This document shows positions 8,134 through 16,992 of a DNA stretch of 64,000 nt, one piece after another. Below the pieces are notes generated by a model. It was given only the letters and a program-made list of their open reading frames with translations. It ran no database searches and was not told the DNA's origin. The position numbers and the translations under genes were made by a program. Position 1 is the first letter of the stretch. Every line of letters starts with the position of its first letter. Source of the DNA: Oleiphilaceae bacterium (GTDB lineage: Bacteria; Pseudomonadota; Gammaproteobacteria; Pseudomonadales; Oleiphilaceae); NCBI GenBank assembly GCA_022447365.1, contig JAKVBL010000005.1:1-64000 (forward strand), written 5' to 3'.

Positions 8134-8330
8134 GCTCGCGTCGTCTTCTTATGGTTTTAGAGTTAGTCTGTTGAGTCCATTATGTAGACGCAATGTAGAC
8201 ACTTTGGCTCAAATTCTGGCAAATTTAAGCAAAGTTCGTCAAATAGCAATTATGCTTATGTTGGCCTAAGTATATGAAATATAAAAGATAATAAAAGCTG
8301 TTCGGATTTATTAAAAAAAGGACGCAAAAA
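8134..8330. other. Intergenic region between integrase and att site
   Basis: No gene seen. This is the expected place for the integrase promoter and integrase arm-binding sites. The sequence is AT-rich with a partly repeated GTAGACgcAATGTAGACAC string near 8182-8200 (TGTAGAC twice, 12 bases apart), a candidate arm-type site. Confidence 0.35.
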
Positions 8331-8386
8331 ACTTAAAATCTGTCGTCCTTCGGGACGTGCCGGTTCGATTCCGGCCCCGGGCACCA
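8331..8386 (+). other. att site: 3' fragment of tRNA-Leu(UAA)
   Basis: A 56-nt partial tRNA. It begins at the anticodon loop CTTAAAA (anticodon TAA at 8334-8336), then the 3' anticodon stem TCTGT and a class-II variable arm CGTCC-TTCG-GGACG. A perfect T arm (GCCGG/CCGGC) and acceptor strand CCCGGGC with discriminator A and CCA follow. The 5' half is absent: the upstream sequence cannot form the acceptor, D arm or anticodon stem. It is therefore the duplicated attachment sequence left by integration into tRNA-Leu. The intact copy should lie at the other end of the element, outside the window. Confidence 0.88.
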
Positions 8387-8461
8387 TTTTTCTTTTCTTT
8401 CCTTTTAGTTGTTATTCTGTATGCTCTGCGATTGCGGTTTGATTGGAAGCATTTCTGTTTT

Positions 8462-9328
8462 ATGTTCCGTACAATTTCTCTTACTTCGATTGCATTACTA
8501 GCATTTGCTGGAAATTTAGTCTTGTGTCGCATGGCTTTTACCCCAGCATCGTCGACCGATATCGATCCAGCTAGCTTTACCGCAGTGCGCCTGATTTCCG
8601 CTGTGATAGTGTTGTTTCTTATTTTATCTTTTAGTTCAAACAAACGTGAGAGAAAAGCCGAGGGCAATGGTCTAGCGGGCGCGATGTTGTTTGTCTACGC
8701 AGCGGCATTTTCTTTTGCTTATGCCTTGTTGGATACCGGTACGGGCGCGTTGATTTTGTTTGGTAGTGTGCAACTTTCAATGATTCTGATCGCCTACTTT
8801 CGTGGTGAGCGCTTATCGGGTTCCGAAATTTCCGGATTTTTGATCGCTTTTGCAGGCTTAATTTACCTTATTCTTCCAGGGGCGGGAGCACCGTCCTTAT
8901 TTGGTGTTATTTTGATGAGTATTTCCGGCGCGGCATGGGGCGTGTATTCATTGCCTGGTAAGAATTCGACAGATGCTCTATCTGATACATTCTTCAACTT
9001 TTTACGCACTCTCCCCCTCGTCGCAGTGTTGCTAATTAGTGGCGTTATTTTTGGCTCTTTGCAACTTAACGCTGAGGGGCTGCTCCTAGCAGCTCTTTCT
9101 GGGGGGATCGCCTCAGGTCTGGGTTATACGATATGGTTTTTGGCTGCAAAGCGTTTGAACACCAGTCAGTCGGCTGCGGTTCAGTTACTGGTTCCGGTTA
9201 TTGCTGCTTTTTTTGGACTAAGTTTATTAGATGAGGCAATTACTCAGCGTCTTGTTTTACCTTCGTTATTGATCTTAGGTGGAGTATTACTTGTCGTGAT
9301 CACACGAGGTTTAGTTGCTTCACGTTAA
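8462..9328 (+). CDS. EamA/DMT-family transporter
   Basis: A 288-residue inner-membrane protein of the drug/metabolite transporter superfamily, with about ten transmembrane helices in two EamA repeats (roughly residues 5-130 and 145-285). The N-terminal MAFTPASSTDIDPASFTAVR resembles many EamA first loops. Substrate not predictable. The start is set at ATG 8462 (MFRTISL); upstream ATGs lie inside or next to the tRNA fragment. First chromosomal gene beyond the element. Confidence 0.85.
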   Translation: MFRTISLTSIALLAFAGNLVLCRMAFTPASSTDIDPASFTAVRLISAVIVLFLILSFSSNKRERKAEGNGLAGAMLFVYAAAFSFAYALLDTGTGALILFGSVQLSMILIAYFRGERLSGSEISGFLIAFAGLIYLILPGAGAPSLFGVILMSISGAAWGVYSLPGKNSTDALSDTFFNFLRTLPLVAVLLISGVIFGSLQLNAEGLLLAALSGGIASGLGYTIWFLAAKRLNTSQSAAVQLLVPVIAAFFGLSLLDEAITQRLVLPSLLILGGVLLVVITRGLVASR

Positions 9329-9410
9329 TCATTTGTCTTTCGGATTTGCAGGTTAAGTCTCGAGTCTGGTTTAAGCTTCATTCGTACGTTTTTATTAGTA
9401 AGGTATGTTT

Positions 9411-9860
9411 ATGTCTCGTGTCGAACTCGATTATCCAAGTCCTACTCACTTTTCTAGACAACTTGCTGTGCGCATTAGTGACATTAATTACGGAAACCAT
9501 TTAGGGCATGATGGGATGATTACCATGCTTCACGAAGCGCGTGTTTTGTTCTTTCGTTCATTTGGGTACGAAGAGTGGGACGTTGATGGTGTGGGGACGC
9601 TTCTTGCTGATCTGGCTATTACGTATAAAAACGAAGCTTTTTATGGAGACTTGCTCAATATAGATATCTCAGTACAAGACATTAGAACTAAAAGCTGTCA
9701 GCTCTATTACAAAATGACGCGTGTTTGTGATGAACAGAGCGCTCCGCGCCAATTGATTTCAATCGCAAAAACTGGCGTTGTGTTCTTTGACTTTAACTTA
9801 CGTAAAACTGCTTTGGTCCCTGATGCTTTTAAGGCTTGTCTTGATGAGTGCTTGAAGTGA
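9411..9860 (+). CDS. Acyl-CoA thioesterase (hotdog fold, YbgC/FadM-like)
   Basis: A 149-residue cytoplasmic hotdog-fold thioesterase. The signature is RISDINYGNHLGHDGMITMLHEARVLFF near residues 21-48, where the D..Y..H pattern matches 4-hydroxybenzoyl-CoA thioesterase-like enzymes that hydrolyse acyl-CoA thioesters. I prefer ATG 9411 (MSRVELDY) because TAAGG lies seven bases upstream; ATG 9405 would be only one base from it. Stands alone between an EamA transporter and an SDR. Confidence 0.82.
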   Translation: MSRVELDYPSPTHFSRQLAVRISDINYGNHLGHDGMITMLHEARVLFFRSFGYEEWDVDGVGTLLADLAITYKNEAFYGDLLNIDISVQDIRTKSCQLYYKMTRVCDEQSAPRQLISIAKTGVVFFDFNLRKTALVPDAFKACLDECLK

Positions 9861-10019
9861 TCAGTAAAACAAGCTCGTTGTAACGCATGCGACTAATAGT
9901 TGATAGGGCAGTGAAAAAGTATTTCTGTTTCAACTCCAAGTCTCCACAATAATTGAGAACTCAGTGAGTTCAATCGTCAAGATTCTTCACTAGTTAGTAC
10001 TTACTCATATATATCAGTT

Positions 10020-10766
10020 TTAAACTCTGATGCCGCCATCTACATCGATAATACGACCGCTCACGTAATCATTTTCGAAAATATAGGCTGCCGTATGCGC
10101 GATTTCATCAACCCGCCCCATACGACCTAACGGAATTAAATTCGCGACTTTATTGAAGGCTTCTTCAGGCATGAGATCCGTCATTTCGGTTTCAACAAAA
10201 CCCGGTGCGATTCCGGCAGAACGAATGCCATAGCGGGCTAATTCTTTAGCCCATGTTACAGTCATTGCCGCGACACCTGCTTTAGCTGCACTGTAATTTG
10301 TTTGACCAAAATTACCGGCTCGACTTACGCTTGAAATATTAATAATGACGCCACCAGAGCCTTGCTCAACCATGCTTGCAGCAGCTTCGCGTCCACATAA
10401 AAATACACCGGTGAGATTCACGTCGATCACTGCTTGCCACTGGGATAATGGTAATTTCTGAACCTCGTCATCATTAGTTTTGACCATCAAGCCATCTTTG
10501 AGAATGCCTGCATTGTTTATCAAACCATCTAAGTGCCCAAAATCTTCTTTTATCTGCGAGAATGTCTGCACAACCTCATGCTCTTGAGCCACGTTACAGG
10601 CATAGCCTTTTGCATTCGGTAGTTCTTTTACTGCGTTATTAGTTGCTTCTATATCCAGATCAATTAGCGCAATGAGTGAGCCTTTTTCTGATAGTAGTTT
10701 TGCCATCGCGAAGCCTAGTCCGCGTGCCGCACCGGTGACGGCAATTACTTTATTCTTTATATCCAT
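10020..10766 (-). CDS. Short-chain dehydrogenase/reductase (FabG-like)
   Basis: A 248-residue NAD(P)-dependent oxidoreductase of the classical SDR family. Cofactor motif [10 protein letters not shown] near residue 11, NNAG near 87, catalytic Ser in INISSVSR, and YSAAK for the Tyr/Lys pair near 159. C-terminal PGFVETEMT and VDGGIRV are typical of FabG-like enzymes. Substrate unknown; 3-oxoacyl or hydroxyacyl compounds are likely. I chose the ATG at 10766 ([12 protein letters not shown]), since the 18 extra residues from 10820 do not match the family. Confidence 0.85.
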   Translation of the reverse strand: MDIKNKVIAVTGAARGLGFAMAKLLSEKGSLIALIDLDIEATNNAVKELPNAKGYACNVAQEHEVVQTFSQIKEDFGHLDGLINNAGILKDGLMVKTNDDEVQKLPLSQWQAVIDVNLTGVFLCGREAAASMVEQGSGGVIINISSVSRAGNFGQTNYSAAKAGVAAMTVTWAKELARYGIRSAGIAPGFVETEMTDLMPEEAFNKVANLIPLGRMGRVDEIAHTAAYIFENDYVSGRIIDVDGGIRV

Positions 10767-11203
10767 AGTTCTTAATCGATCGAATTTAAATTGGTGATGG
10801 TATGTTACTACAGCGAGCATATTGTACGCCTTGATTTTTATATACCTATAAGTCGATCTGATAGCTCATCGTAAGTTTATCGTCCGAAGAGGAGAGGCAG
10901 AATTGTCCTTGATTAGGGCCGTCAGATCTTATTAATTCTTGGGGAAGAATGATAAAAGCTGAAACACTGAGATAAGCCGATCCAAGCATTTACGCTTTTT
11001 CTTAGGGAGATATTTTCTTGACCAGCGCTCGCTAGACAGAGTGACCCGGTTGTAATTGCTTGTCGATAATTTGGTTAAATTATTGTTTTTGTTTGAGCTC
11101 TAAGCTTCCCAATCTCTAGTTTATGTACTTTACTTAAGAAGTCGTAATTTTAGTGTGCAAAAGCGTATTTGCCTTAGGTTTAGAATGAACTGGGAGTTAA
11201 GTA
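10767..11203. other. Intergenic region between SDR and RND operon
   Basis: No gene seen. The divergent promoters of the SDR and the efflux operon must lie here, but I cannot assign convincing -35/-10 pairs. No adjacent TetR or LysR regulator of the pump is present. Confidence 0.4.
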
Positions 11204-12343
11204 ATGATTAGGGTTTGTCGCAAGAGCATAGTTATCAGTTTGTTTATCAGTTTGTTTATCAGTTTGGTTGCCTGTTCGGGTGGAAATGAAAAAAAACCAA
11301 CTGCACCACCTCCTAAAGTCGGTGTAATCACTATTGCTTCGGAGGATGTTAATCCGACCAGAGAGTTTACAGGCAAAACAGAAGCCTCCGAAGACGTTAC
11401 GATACAAGCTCGTGTAGAAGGGTATTTAGTATCTCAGGCTGTGAATGATGGCTCTCAGGTCCAAAAGGGTGATTTATTATTCGAGTTAGACCGACAAAAT
11501 TATGAGGCAGCTTTGGCCCAAGCAAAAGCGAAAGTTGCACAAGCAAGTGCAGCTAATGATGAGGCACAAATAAATTATAAACGAGGAGAGGAACTGATCG
11601 TTAAAGCGGTGATTAGTCAGTCACAAATGGATGAATTAACGAGTAAAAAACTTCAAGCTGAAGCTTCAATTAAGGCGGCAAATGCCGATCTCAAGAATGC
11701 CGAACTAAATCTTGGATATACTAAAATTTATGCTCCGACAGACGGCATGATTAGCCAGTCTGAAGTCAGTATTGGTGATCTCGTTACACCCAGTTCTACG
11801 CTTACCTCTCTAGTCAAAATCAAACCGATTTATGTCTCAATTAACGTGAGCGAAACAGAATTTGTAAATTACCGTAGTGAGAGAGAGAAAAGTTTAGCCG
11901 AGGGTGGTGATGGGCTTGTATCGTATGCTCAGATAAAACTGCGTTCAGGCGATGTTTATCCTGAAAAGGGGCGTTTTGAATTTGTTGATAATCGTGTCAA
12001 CCAAAATACTGGAACAATCAAAATCCGTGCTGTTTTCGATAACCTAGACGGAATGTTGATATCAGGGCAGCACGTTACTTTACTGGTAAAGCGCGTCCAA
12101 ACTCAGAGTCAAATCGTTATTCCTCAGAAATCTATTCAAGAAGATCAACTTGGTAAATATGTTCTTATGCTAGATGAAGACTCTGTCGTAAGAAAAAGGC
12201 CAATACAGGTCGGCATGCGATTAGGTGTAGGGCAAGTTATAGAGTCAGGAGTAGAAGTTGGTGAACAATTGATTGTTGACGGTCTTCAGAAAGTTCGCGT
12301 TGGAAGTAAGGCGGAAGCATCTCAATCCGTGGTACCTAAATAG
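11204..12343 (+). CDS. RND efflux periplasmic adaptor (MexA/AcrA family)
   Basis: A 379-residue membrane-fusion lipoprotein that bridges the RND pump to an outer-membrane channel. Signal and lipobox ISLVACSG (Cys near residue 24). Biotinyl/lipoyl domain (VTIQARVEGYLVSQAVNDGSQV), alpha-hairpin near 100-165 (AKAKVAQASAANDEAQI), then beta-barrel and membrane-proximal domains. It is 20 bases upstream of the permease gene. No outer-membrane factor gene is adjacent, so the pump presumably borrows a TolC-type channel. The signal peptide carries a 12-bp tandem repeat. Confidence 0.92.
   Translation: MIRVCRKSIVISLFISLFISLVACSGGNEKKPTAPPPKVGVITIASEDVNPTREFTGKTEASEDVTIQARVEGYLVSQAVNDGSQVQKGDLLFELDRQNYEAALAQAKAKVAQASAANDEAQINYKRGEELIVKAVISQSQMDELTSKKLQAEASIKAANADLKNAELNLGYTKIYAPTDGMISQSEVSIGDLVTPSSTLTSLVKIKPIYVSINVSETEFVNYRSEREKSLAEGGDGLVSYAQIKLRSGDVYPEKGRFEFVDNRVNQNTGTIKIRAVFDNLDGMLISGQHVTLLVKRVQTQSQIVIPQKSIQEDQLGKYVLMLDEDSVVRKRPIQVGMRLGVGQVIESGVEVGEQLIVDGLQKVRVGSKAEASQSVVPK
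11231..11266 (+). repeat. Three 12-bp tandem repeats inside a signal peptide
   Basis: The unit TTTATCAGTTTG occurs three times head to tail (the first copy with G at base 1). It encodes repeated ISLF in the hydrophobic core of the adaptor's lipoprotein signal. Because the unit is four codons long, slippage would lengthen or shorten the core without changing the frame. Confidence 0.85.
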
Positions 12344-12363
12344 ATCTTAGCAGGAGCGTAGCG

Positions 12364-15300
12364 ATGTTCAGTGAGTTTTTTATTCATCGGCCGAAGTTTG
12401 CTTTTGTTATTTCAATTGTTCTGGCTTTATCTGGTTTTATTGCTCTTCAACTTTTACCGGTGGCCCAGTTCCCTTCAATTACTCCGCCTGTTGTTCAAGT
12501 TAGTGCGGTATACCCTGGGGCTAATGAAAGCGTCTTAATGGAAACTGTTGCCGTGCCGATTGAAGATGAGGTCAATGGCGTTGAGGATATGTTGTATATG
12601 TCATCAAATTCGGCGAATGATGGCACCTATAATTTAAAGATAGTTTTTGAGGTAGGTACTGATCCTGACCTTGCTCAAATTAATGTTCAGAATCGAGTGA
12701 ATAGAGCGACAGCCTCTTTACCGTCTGACGTAACTCGCCTAGGTGTAACGGTTGATAAAATGTCTACTGACATGGTGTTGGTAGCCAGTGTTTTCTCTCC
12801 CGATAATCAGTACGACAGACTGTTTCTATCGAACTATGCGTCGATAAACGTTAAGAACGAGCTCGCACGTGTTCCTGGTGTCAGTGATGTGACCATATTT
12901 GGTCAGCAAGATTACAGTATGCGTATGTGGCTTAAACCTGATCAAATGGCAGCCTTGGGAATCACTGTTACAGATATTCGTAATGCGGTTAGCGAACAAA
13001 ATATGCAAGTTGCAGCAGGTAACGTGGGGGCCGCACCTTCTCCTGAAGAACAGCAATTTCAGTATACATTAAGCACGAAAGGGCGTTTAAATTCAGTTGA
13101 AGAGTTTGAAAATATTATCTTGCGCTCAAATGAAGACGGTTCATCCGTTTACATGCGAGATGTATCCTCCGTTGAACTCGGTGCATCGAGCTATGTCTCA
13201 GAGGGCCTTTATAACGCTGCGCCTGCTGCGTTGCTCGCAGTTTATCGGGCACCTGGTGCAAATGCGCTTGAAATTAAAGAGGGTGTTCAAAATGTTCTTG
13301 ATAACTTAAGTTCACGTTTCCCTGAGGGCATTGAGGCTACTATCCCTTATGACACTACCACTTTTATCGTAAGCTCTATCGATGAGGTATTCGATACGCT
13401 GTACGAAGCAATCTTTCTCGTTTTAGTCGTTGTATTTTTGTTCTTACAAAATTGGCGCGCTGTCGTTATTCCTATGGTCGCTATACCTGTATCTTTGATT
13501 GGTACTTTTGCAGTGATGCTTTATATGGGGTTTTCGATCAATACCATTAGTTTGTTTGGAATGATTTTGGCAGTTGGGATTGTGGTCGATGATGCGATTA
13601 TCGTGGTCGAGAATGTAGAACGACATCTGCATGATGGATTGTCTCCTGTTGATGCGACGGTTTTGTCGATGAAAGAAGTGACTGGGCCAATTATCGCTAC
13701 CACTCTTGTATTGATGGCAGTCTTTATCCCGGTTTCACTCATGCCGGGTATTTCTGGACAAATGTACAATCAGTTTGCGATCACAATTGTAGTTTCTGTT
13801 ATTATTTCTGCCATTAATGCCTTAACCTTAAGTCCAGCGCTTTGCGCCTTGATGCTTAGACCAGCAGCTGAACATGGTGAAAAACATAAAGCGTTAGTCT
13901 TCCGAAAATTCGATCAGTATTTTGATAAATTGACCGATGGCTATCATGCGATTGTTGCAAAAAGTATTCGTCGGCTAATGATTGTTGGTGTCATATTAGT
14001 TTTTGTCGTTCTCAGTATGGGGCAATCGATTAATATTGTTGCTAAAGGTTTCGTGCCAGATGAGGATGTAGGCAGTTTTGCGATGGATGTTCAGCTGCCT
14101 GCCGGAGCATCCTTGAATCGTACTTTAGAAGTATTCGATCAAATACATGAGATCATTGAGTCTGAAGAAGAGGTGGTAGATTTTATTACTGTGCCTGGCT
14201 TCAGTATGTTAACCGGTGCTGCATCCTCGAATGCAGGCTTAGGGTTTGTGATGTTGAAAGACTGGGCAGAACGAAAGCAACCCAGTCAACATCAAGATGC
14301 TGTGATGCAGCGCTTACAGACTAAATTTAATGCGGTTTCTGCTGCTAATATTCGCGCGTTTTCGATGCCGCCAATACCTGGCTTGGGAGCAACATCTGGC
14401 TTGGAATATGTTCTGAAAAATCTGGAGGGCAAATCGTCCGCAGATTTTGGTGAGGCTGTTCGAAGTTTTATCATTGCAGCTAACCAAACACCCGAAATTG
14501 CTTTTGCATTCACAACATATCAAGCCAATATTCCACAGATATTTATCGATCTTGATCGCGAAAAAGCGAAGAATCTTGGTATCCCCTTGTCGGATATTTT
14601 CTTAACACTACAAACTCAATTGGGAGCCTTGTACGTTAATGATTTTAGTAAGTTCGGGCAAACTTATCAGGTCAAGATGCAAGCTGACGATGCGAGCCGA
14701 AACGAAGTCGATGATATAGGCCGCTTGCAAGTTCGCACAGAAAAAGGGGAAATGGTGCCTCTTAGCACATTAATCACAACGCGGACTTTTGTTGGGCCTG
14801 ATGTGTCTTCTCGTTATAACTTATTTGGTGCGGTCACAGTCAACTTAATGCCAGCTCCGGGGTACAGCTCTGGAGATGTTATGCGAGCAGCTGAGAGCTT
14901 GGCTTCGTCCGCTTTGCCGAATGGTTATGAGGGACAGTGGACAGGCTCTGCATTGCAACAAATCATGGCCGGAGGTCTTGCGCCAATTTTGTTTGGTATG
15001 GCTTTGATCTTTGTTTATCTGTTTCTTGTCGCACAGTATGAGAGTTGGGCGATTCCAATTTCAGTTATGTTAGCTGCGCCAATTGCTATTCTTGGTGGGT
15101 TCATAGCCTTGTTGATTACTGGGCAACCTTTTGACTTATATGGTCAGGTGGGCATGGTGTTATTAATCGGGTTCTCTGTGAAAAACGCGATCTTGATTGT
15201 CGAGTTTGAGAAATTTAAACGTGATGACGAAAAGCTATCGATTCTCAAAGCCGCTACAGAAGGAGCGTTGTTGCGTTTTCGTGCAGTGGTCATGACCGCA

Positions 15301-15534
15301 CTTGCGTTTACGATGGGAGTTATTCCTCTAGCAATTGCGTCGGGTGCAGGCGCAGAGAGTCGTCACTCGATTGGCTATGTAGTCATGGGCGGAATGATCG
15401 CGAACGCTGTGTTTGCCACCATGCTGATTCCAGCGTTCTATGTAATGCTCCAAAAACTACGTGAAAAAGTGAAAGGCCCACAAGAGACGATTGATGACGA
15501 TGTTGATACTGAATCTGTTCTAGCAAAACAATAA
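12364..15534 (+). CDS. RND multidrug efflux permease (AcrB/MexB, HAE-1 family)
   Basis: A 1056-residue inner-membrane proton-driven transporter with twelve transmembrane helices and two large periplasmic loops. Start MFSEFFIHRPKFAFVISIVL is typical of the family. TM4 carries the proton-relay aspartates in GMILAVGIVVDDAIIVVENVER (about residue 397-418 region, DD pair visible). Porter-domain duplications are seen around residues 40-330 and 560-870. Length matches HAE-1 pumps, which expel hydrophobic drugs, detergents or dyes. Cotranscribed with the adaptor and followed by a strong terminator. Confidence 0.94.
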   Translation: MFSEFFIHRPKFAFVISIVLALSGFIALQLLPVAQFPSITPPVVQVSAVYPGANESVLMETVAVPIEDEVNGVEDMLYMSSNSANDGTYNLKIVFEVGTDPDLAQINVQNRVNRATASLPSDVTRLGVTVDKMSTDMVLVASVFSPDNQYDRLFLSNYASINVKNELARVPGVSDVTIFGQQDYSMRMWLKPDQMAALGITVTDIRNAVSEQNMQVAAGNVGAAPSPEEQQFQYTLSTKGRLNSVEEFENIILRSNEDGSSVYMRDVSSVELGASSYVSEGLYNAAPAALLAVYRAPGANALEIKEGVQNVLDNLSSRFPEGIEATIPYDTTTFIVSSIDEVFDTLYEAIFLVLVVVFLFLQNWRAVVIPMVAIPVSLIGTFAVMLYMGFSINTISLFGMILAVGIVVDDAIIVVENVERHLHDGLSPVDATVLSMKEVTGPIIATTLVLMAVFIPVSLMPGISGQMYNQFAITIVVSVIISAINALTLSPALCALMLRPAAEHGEKHKALVFRKFDQYFDKLTDGYHAIVAKSIRRLMIVGVILVFVVLSMGQSINIVAKGFVPDEDVGSFAMDVQLPAGASLNRTLEVFDQIHEIIESEEEVVDFITVPGFSMLTGAASSNAGLGFVMLKDWAERKQPSQHQDAVMQRLQTKFNAVSAANIRAFSMPPIPGLGATSGLEYVLKNLEGKSSADFGEAVRSFIIAANQTPEIAFAFTTYQANIPQIFIDLDREKAKNLGIPLSDIFLTLQTQLGALYVNDFSKFGQTYQVKMQADDASRNEVDDIGRLQVRTEKGEMVPLSTLITTRTFVGPDVSSRYNLFGAVTVNLMPAPGYSSGDVMRAAESLASSALPNGYEGQWTGSALQQIMAGGLAPILFGMALIFVYLFLVAQYESWAIPISVMLAAPIAILGGFIALLITGQPFDLYGQVGMVLLIGFSVKNAILIVEFEKFKRDDEKLSILKAATEGALLRFRAVVMTALAFTMGVIPLAIASGAGAESRHSIGYVVMGGMIANAVFATMLIPAFYVMLQKLREKVKGPQETIDDDVDTESVLAKQ

Positions 15535-15551
15535 CTGAATAGGTGATTAAG

Positions 15552-15576
15552 AGGACGCGTTATGCGTCCTTTTTTA
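15552..15576 (+). terminator. Rho-independent terminator of the RND operon
   Basis: AGGACGC (15552-15558) pairs perfectly with GCGTCCT (15564-15570) across loop GTTAT, followed by a run of T. It lies 18 bases after the permease stop. Confidence 0.9.
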
Positions 15577-15651
15577 TTGGTTTATACACTCACTAATCAT
15601 CTATCTGAACTCGGCTGGTGAATATGATAAAGGGAATGCGTAAGAGGATCT

Positions 15652-16461
15652 GTTAATAAAGTACTTATCACCGGCGATACAGATGGCATTTGGCTCGAGG
15701 CCGTCAAGCTGTTTGTTCAAAAGCAAGAGCTTGGTATTGAGCTGCTGATTCATGGTCGAAGTCCAGAGAAGCTAGAAGCTGCGAGCAATCTTCTTCTATC
15801 TCTTAACCCTCATACGAACGTATCGGTCTATAAGGCCGATTTGTCGAGTGTGTCGGCGACTAAGGATTTTGCTCAAGCTGTATTAAACAGCCATAGCTAT
15901 CTTGATGTGCTCATTAACAATGCCGGTATATTAAAAACATTAGATACGCGAACGGAGGATGATTTTGATGTGCGTTTTGCTGTGAATACCTCTGCCCTTT
16001 TTGTTTTAACGCACTGCTTGCTTCCAATCATCCAAAACAATGGCCGCATTGTTAATTTGTCCTCAGCGGCACAGTCTCCTATCGATGAATCTCTCCTGTG
16101 TGGTCGCTCACAGACTAGTAATGCCATGCAAGCTTAGGTGCAGAGCAAGCTTGCTATCACGATGTGGTCTCATGCTCTCGCTGATCAATTAGGTCAGAGT
16201 GGGCCTACTGTTATTGCGTTAAACCCCGGGTCGTTATTAGCAAGCAAAATGGTCTAGCCAGGTTTTGGGATTGCAGGGTATGACATGAGTATTGGGGCAG
16301 AAATCATTGTTCGCTCAGTGCTTGATGAAACTTTTGCCGTAAAAAGTGGTCAGTATTTCGATAATGATATTGGTGATTTCGGTCCACCGCATGTTGATGC
16401 ACAAGACAAAGACGCATGTGTAAAGCTGTATCAGTTATTAAAAGACATGCTGATTGATTAG
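15652..16461 (+). pseudogene. Decayed short-chain dehydrogenase
   Basis: A continuous SDR-like frame of 269 codons broken by two internal TAG codons (16135-16137 and near 16255). Visible homology: VLITGDTDGIWLEAVKLF (a TGxxxGIG motif with Gly changed to Trp), [21 protein letters not shown], then A-TAG-VQSKLA, where the first TAG replaces the catalytic Tyr of YxxxK. The second TAG follows LLASKMV. No ATG or GTG start lies in frame after the preceding stop at 15628. The four lesions together indicate an inactive gene. The intact parent was probably a standalone SDR with an Rossmann fold. Confidence 0.85.
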
Positions 16462-16551
16462 CGGCATCGATTTTGCCAAATGTGTCTTAAATATTGTTTG
16501 GTGCTGATTGGAATACTAGACCTGGCTTATTAGTGTTGGTAAGTTGCTCCA

Positions 16552-16926
16552 ATGAGAAAGATTGTGGTTGTTTTGTCAGTGTTGTTTTTGGTGTTTGCCA
16601 ATGTGGTGAGCGCAGCTACATCATGCTGCTTTGAAGAGGCTGACAATCAATCTATCGCTATGCATGACACGGATATGTCGCAACCATCCATGTCAGAAGA
16701 CTGCCATGAAGAACAGTTTTCATCACCATCCGATAGTGACTCTTCTGCGGGATTAGATGATTCTCACGGAGGACATGACTGCCAATGTGAAACCTGTCCT
16801 CAAACGAATAACTCTATAGAGCTTATTTCATTCGAACTTAACCTTCAGGCTCAGCCTAATACTGTTGATAGCATCAGCAGTCCTTTCCAGCGCATTAGCG
16901 TGATTGACAAACCCCCGAAAGCCTAA
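16552..16926 (+). CDS. Secreted Cys/His/Met-rich protein of metal cluster
   Basis: A 124-residue protein with a signal peptide (residues 1-22, cleavage likely after VSAA). The mature part is rich in possible metal ligands: SCCFEE, MHDTDMSQPSMSEDCHEE, and a HGGHDCQCETCPQ cluster near residue 75-88. It resembles small DUF2946-type or copper-related periplasmic proteins, but I cannot name the family. It heads a four-gene rightward cluster with an outer-membrane protein, an HMA protein and a MerT-like permease, so metal capture or sensing in the periplasm is a reasonable inference. Confidence 0.65.
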   Translation: MRKIVVVLSVLFLVFANVVSAATSCCFEEADNQSIAMHDTDMSQPSMSEDCHEEQFSSPSDSDSSAGLDDSHGGHDCQCETCPQTNNSIELISFELNLQAQPNTVDSISSPFQRISVIDKPPKA

Positions 16927-16992
16927 CTCCGAAACAAATTGATCATCGAAGTATTTCTTACTTCGGTTTATATATTTATTTGGAGTGAAACA

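Noticed and set aside
8331..8386. Functional tRNA-Leu gene
   Set aside because: The 5' half (acceptor, D arm, anticodon 5' stem) is absent from the preceding sequence.
10767..11203. Regulator gene for the RND operon
   Set aside because: No open frame of useful length with a helix-turn-helix was seen on either strand.
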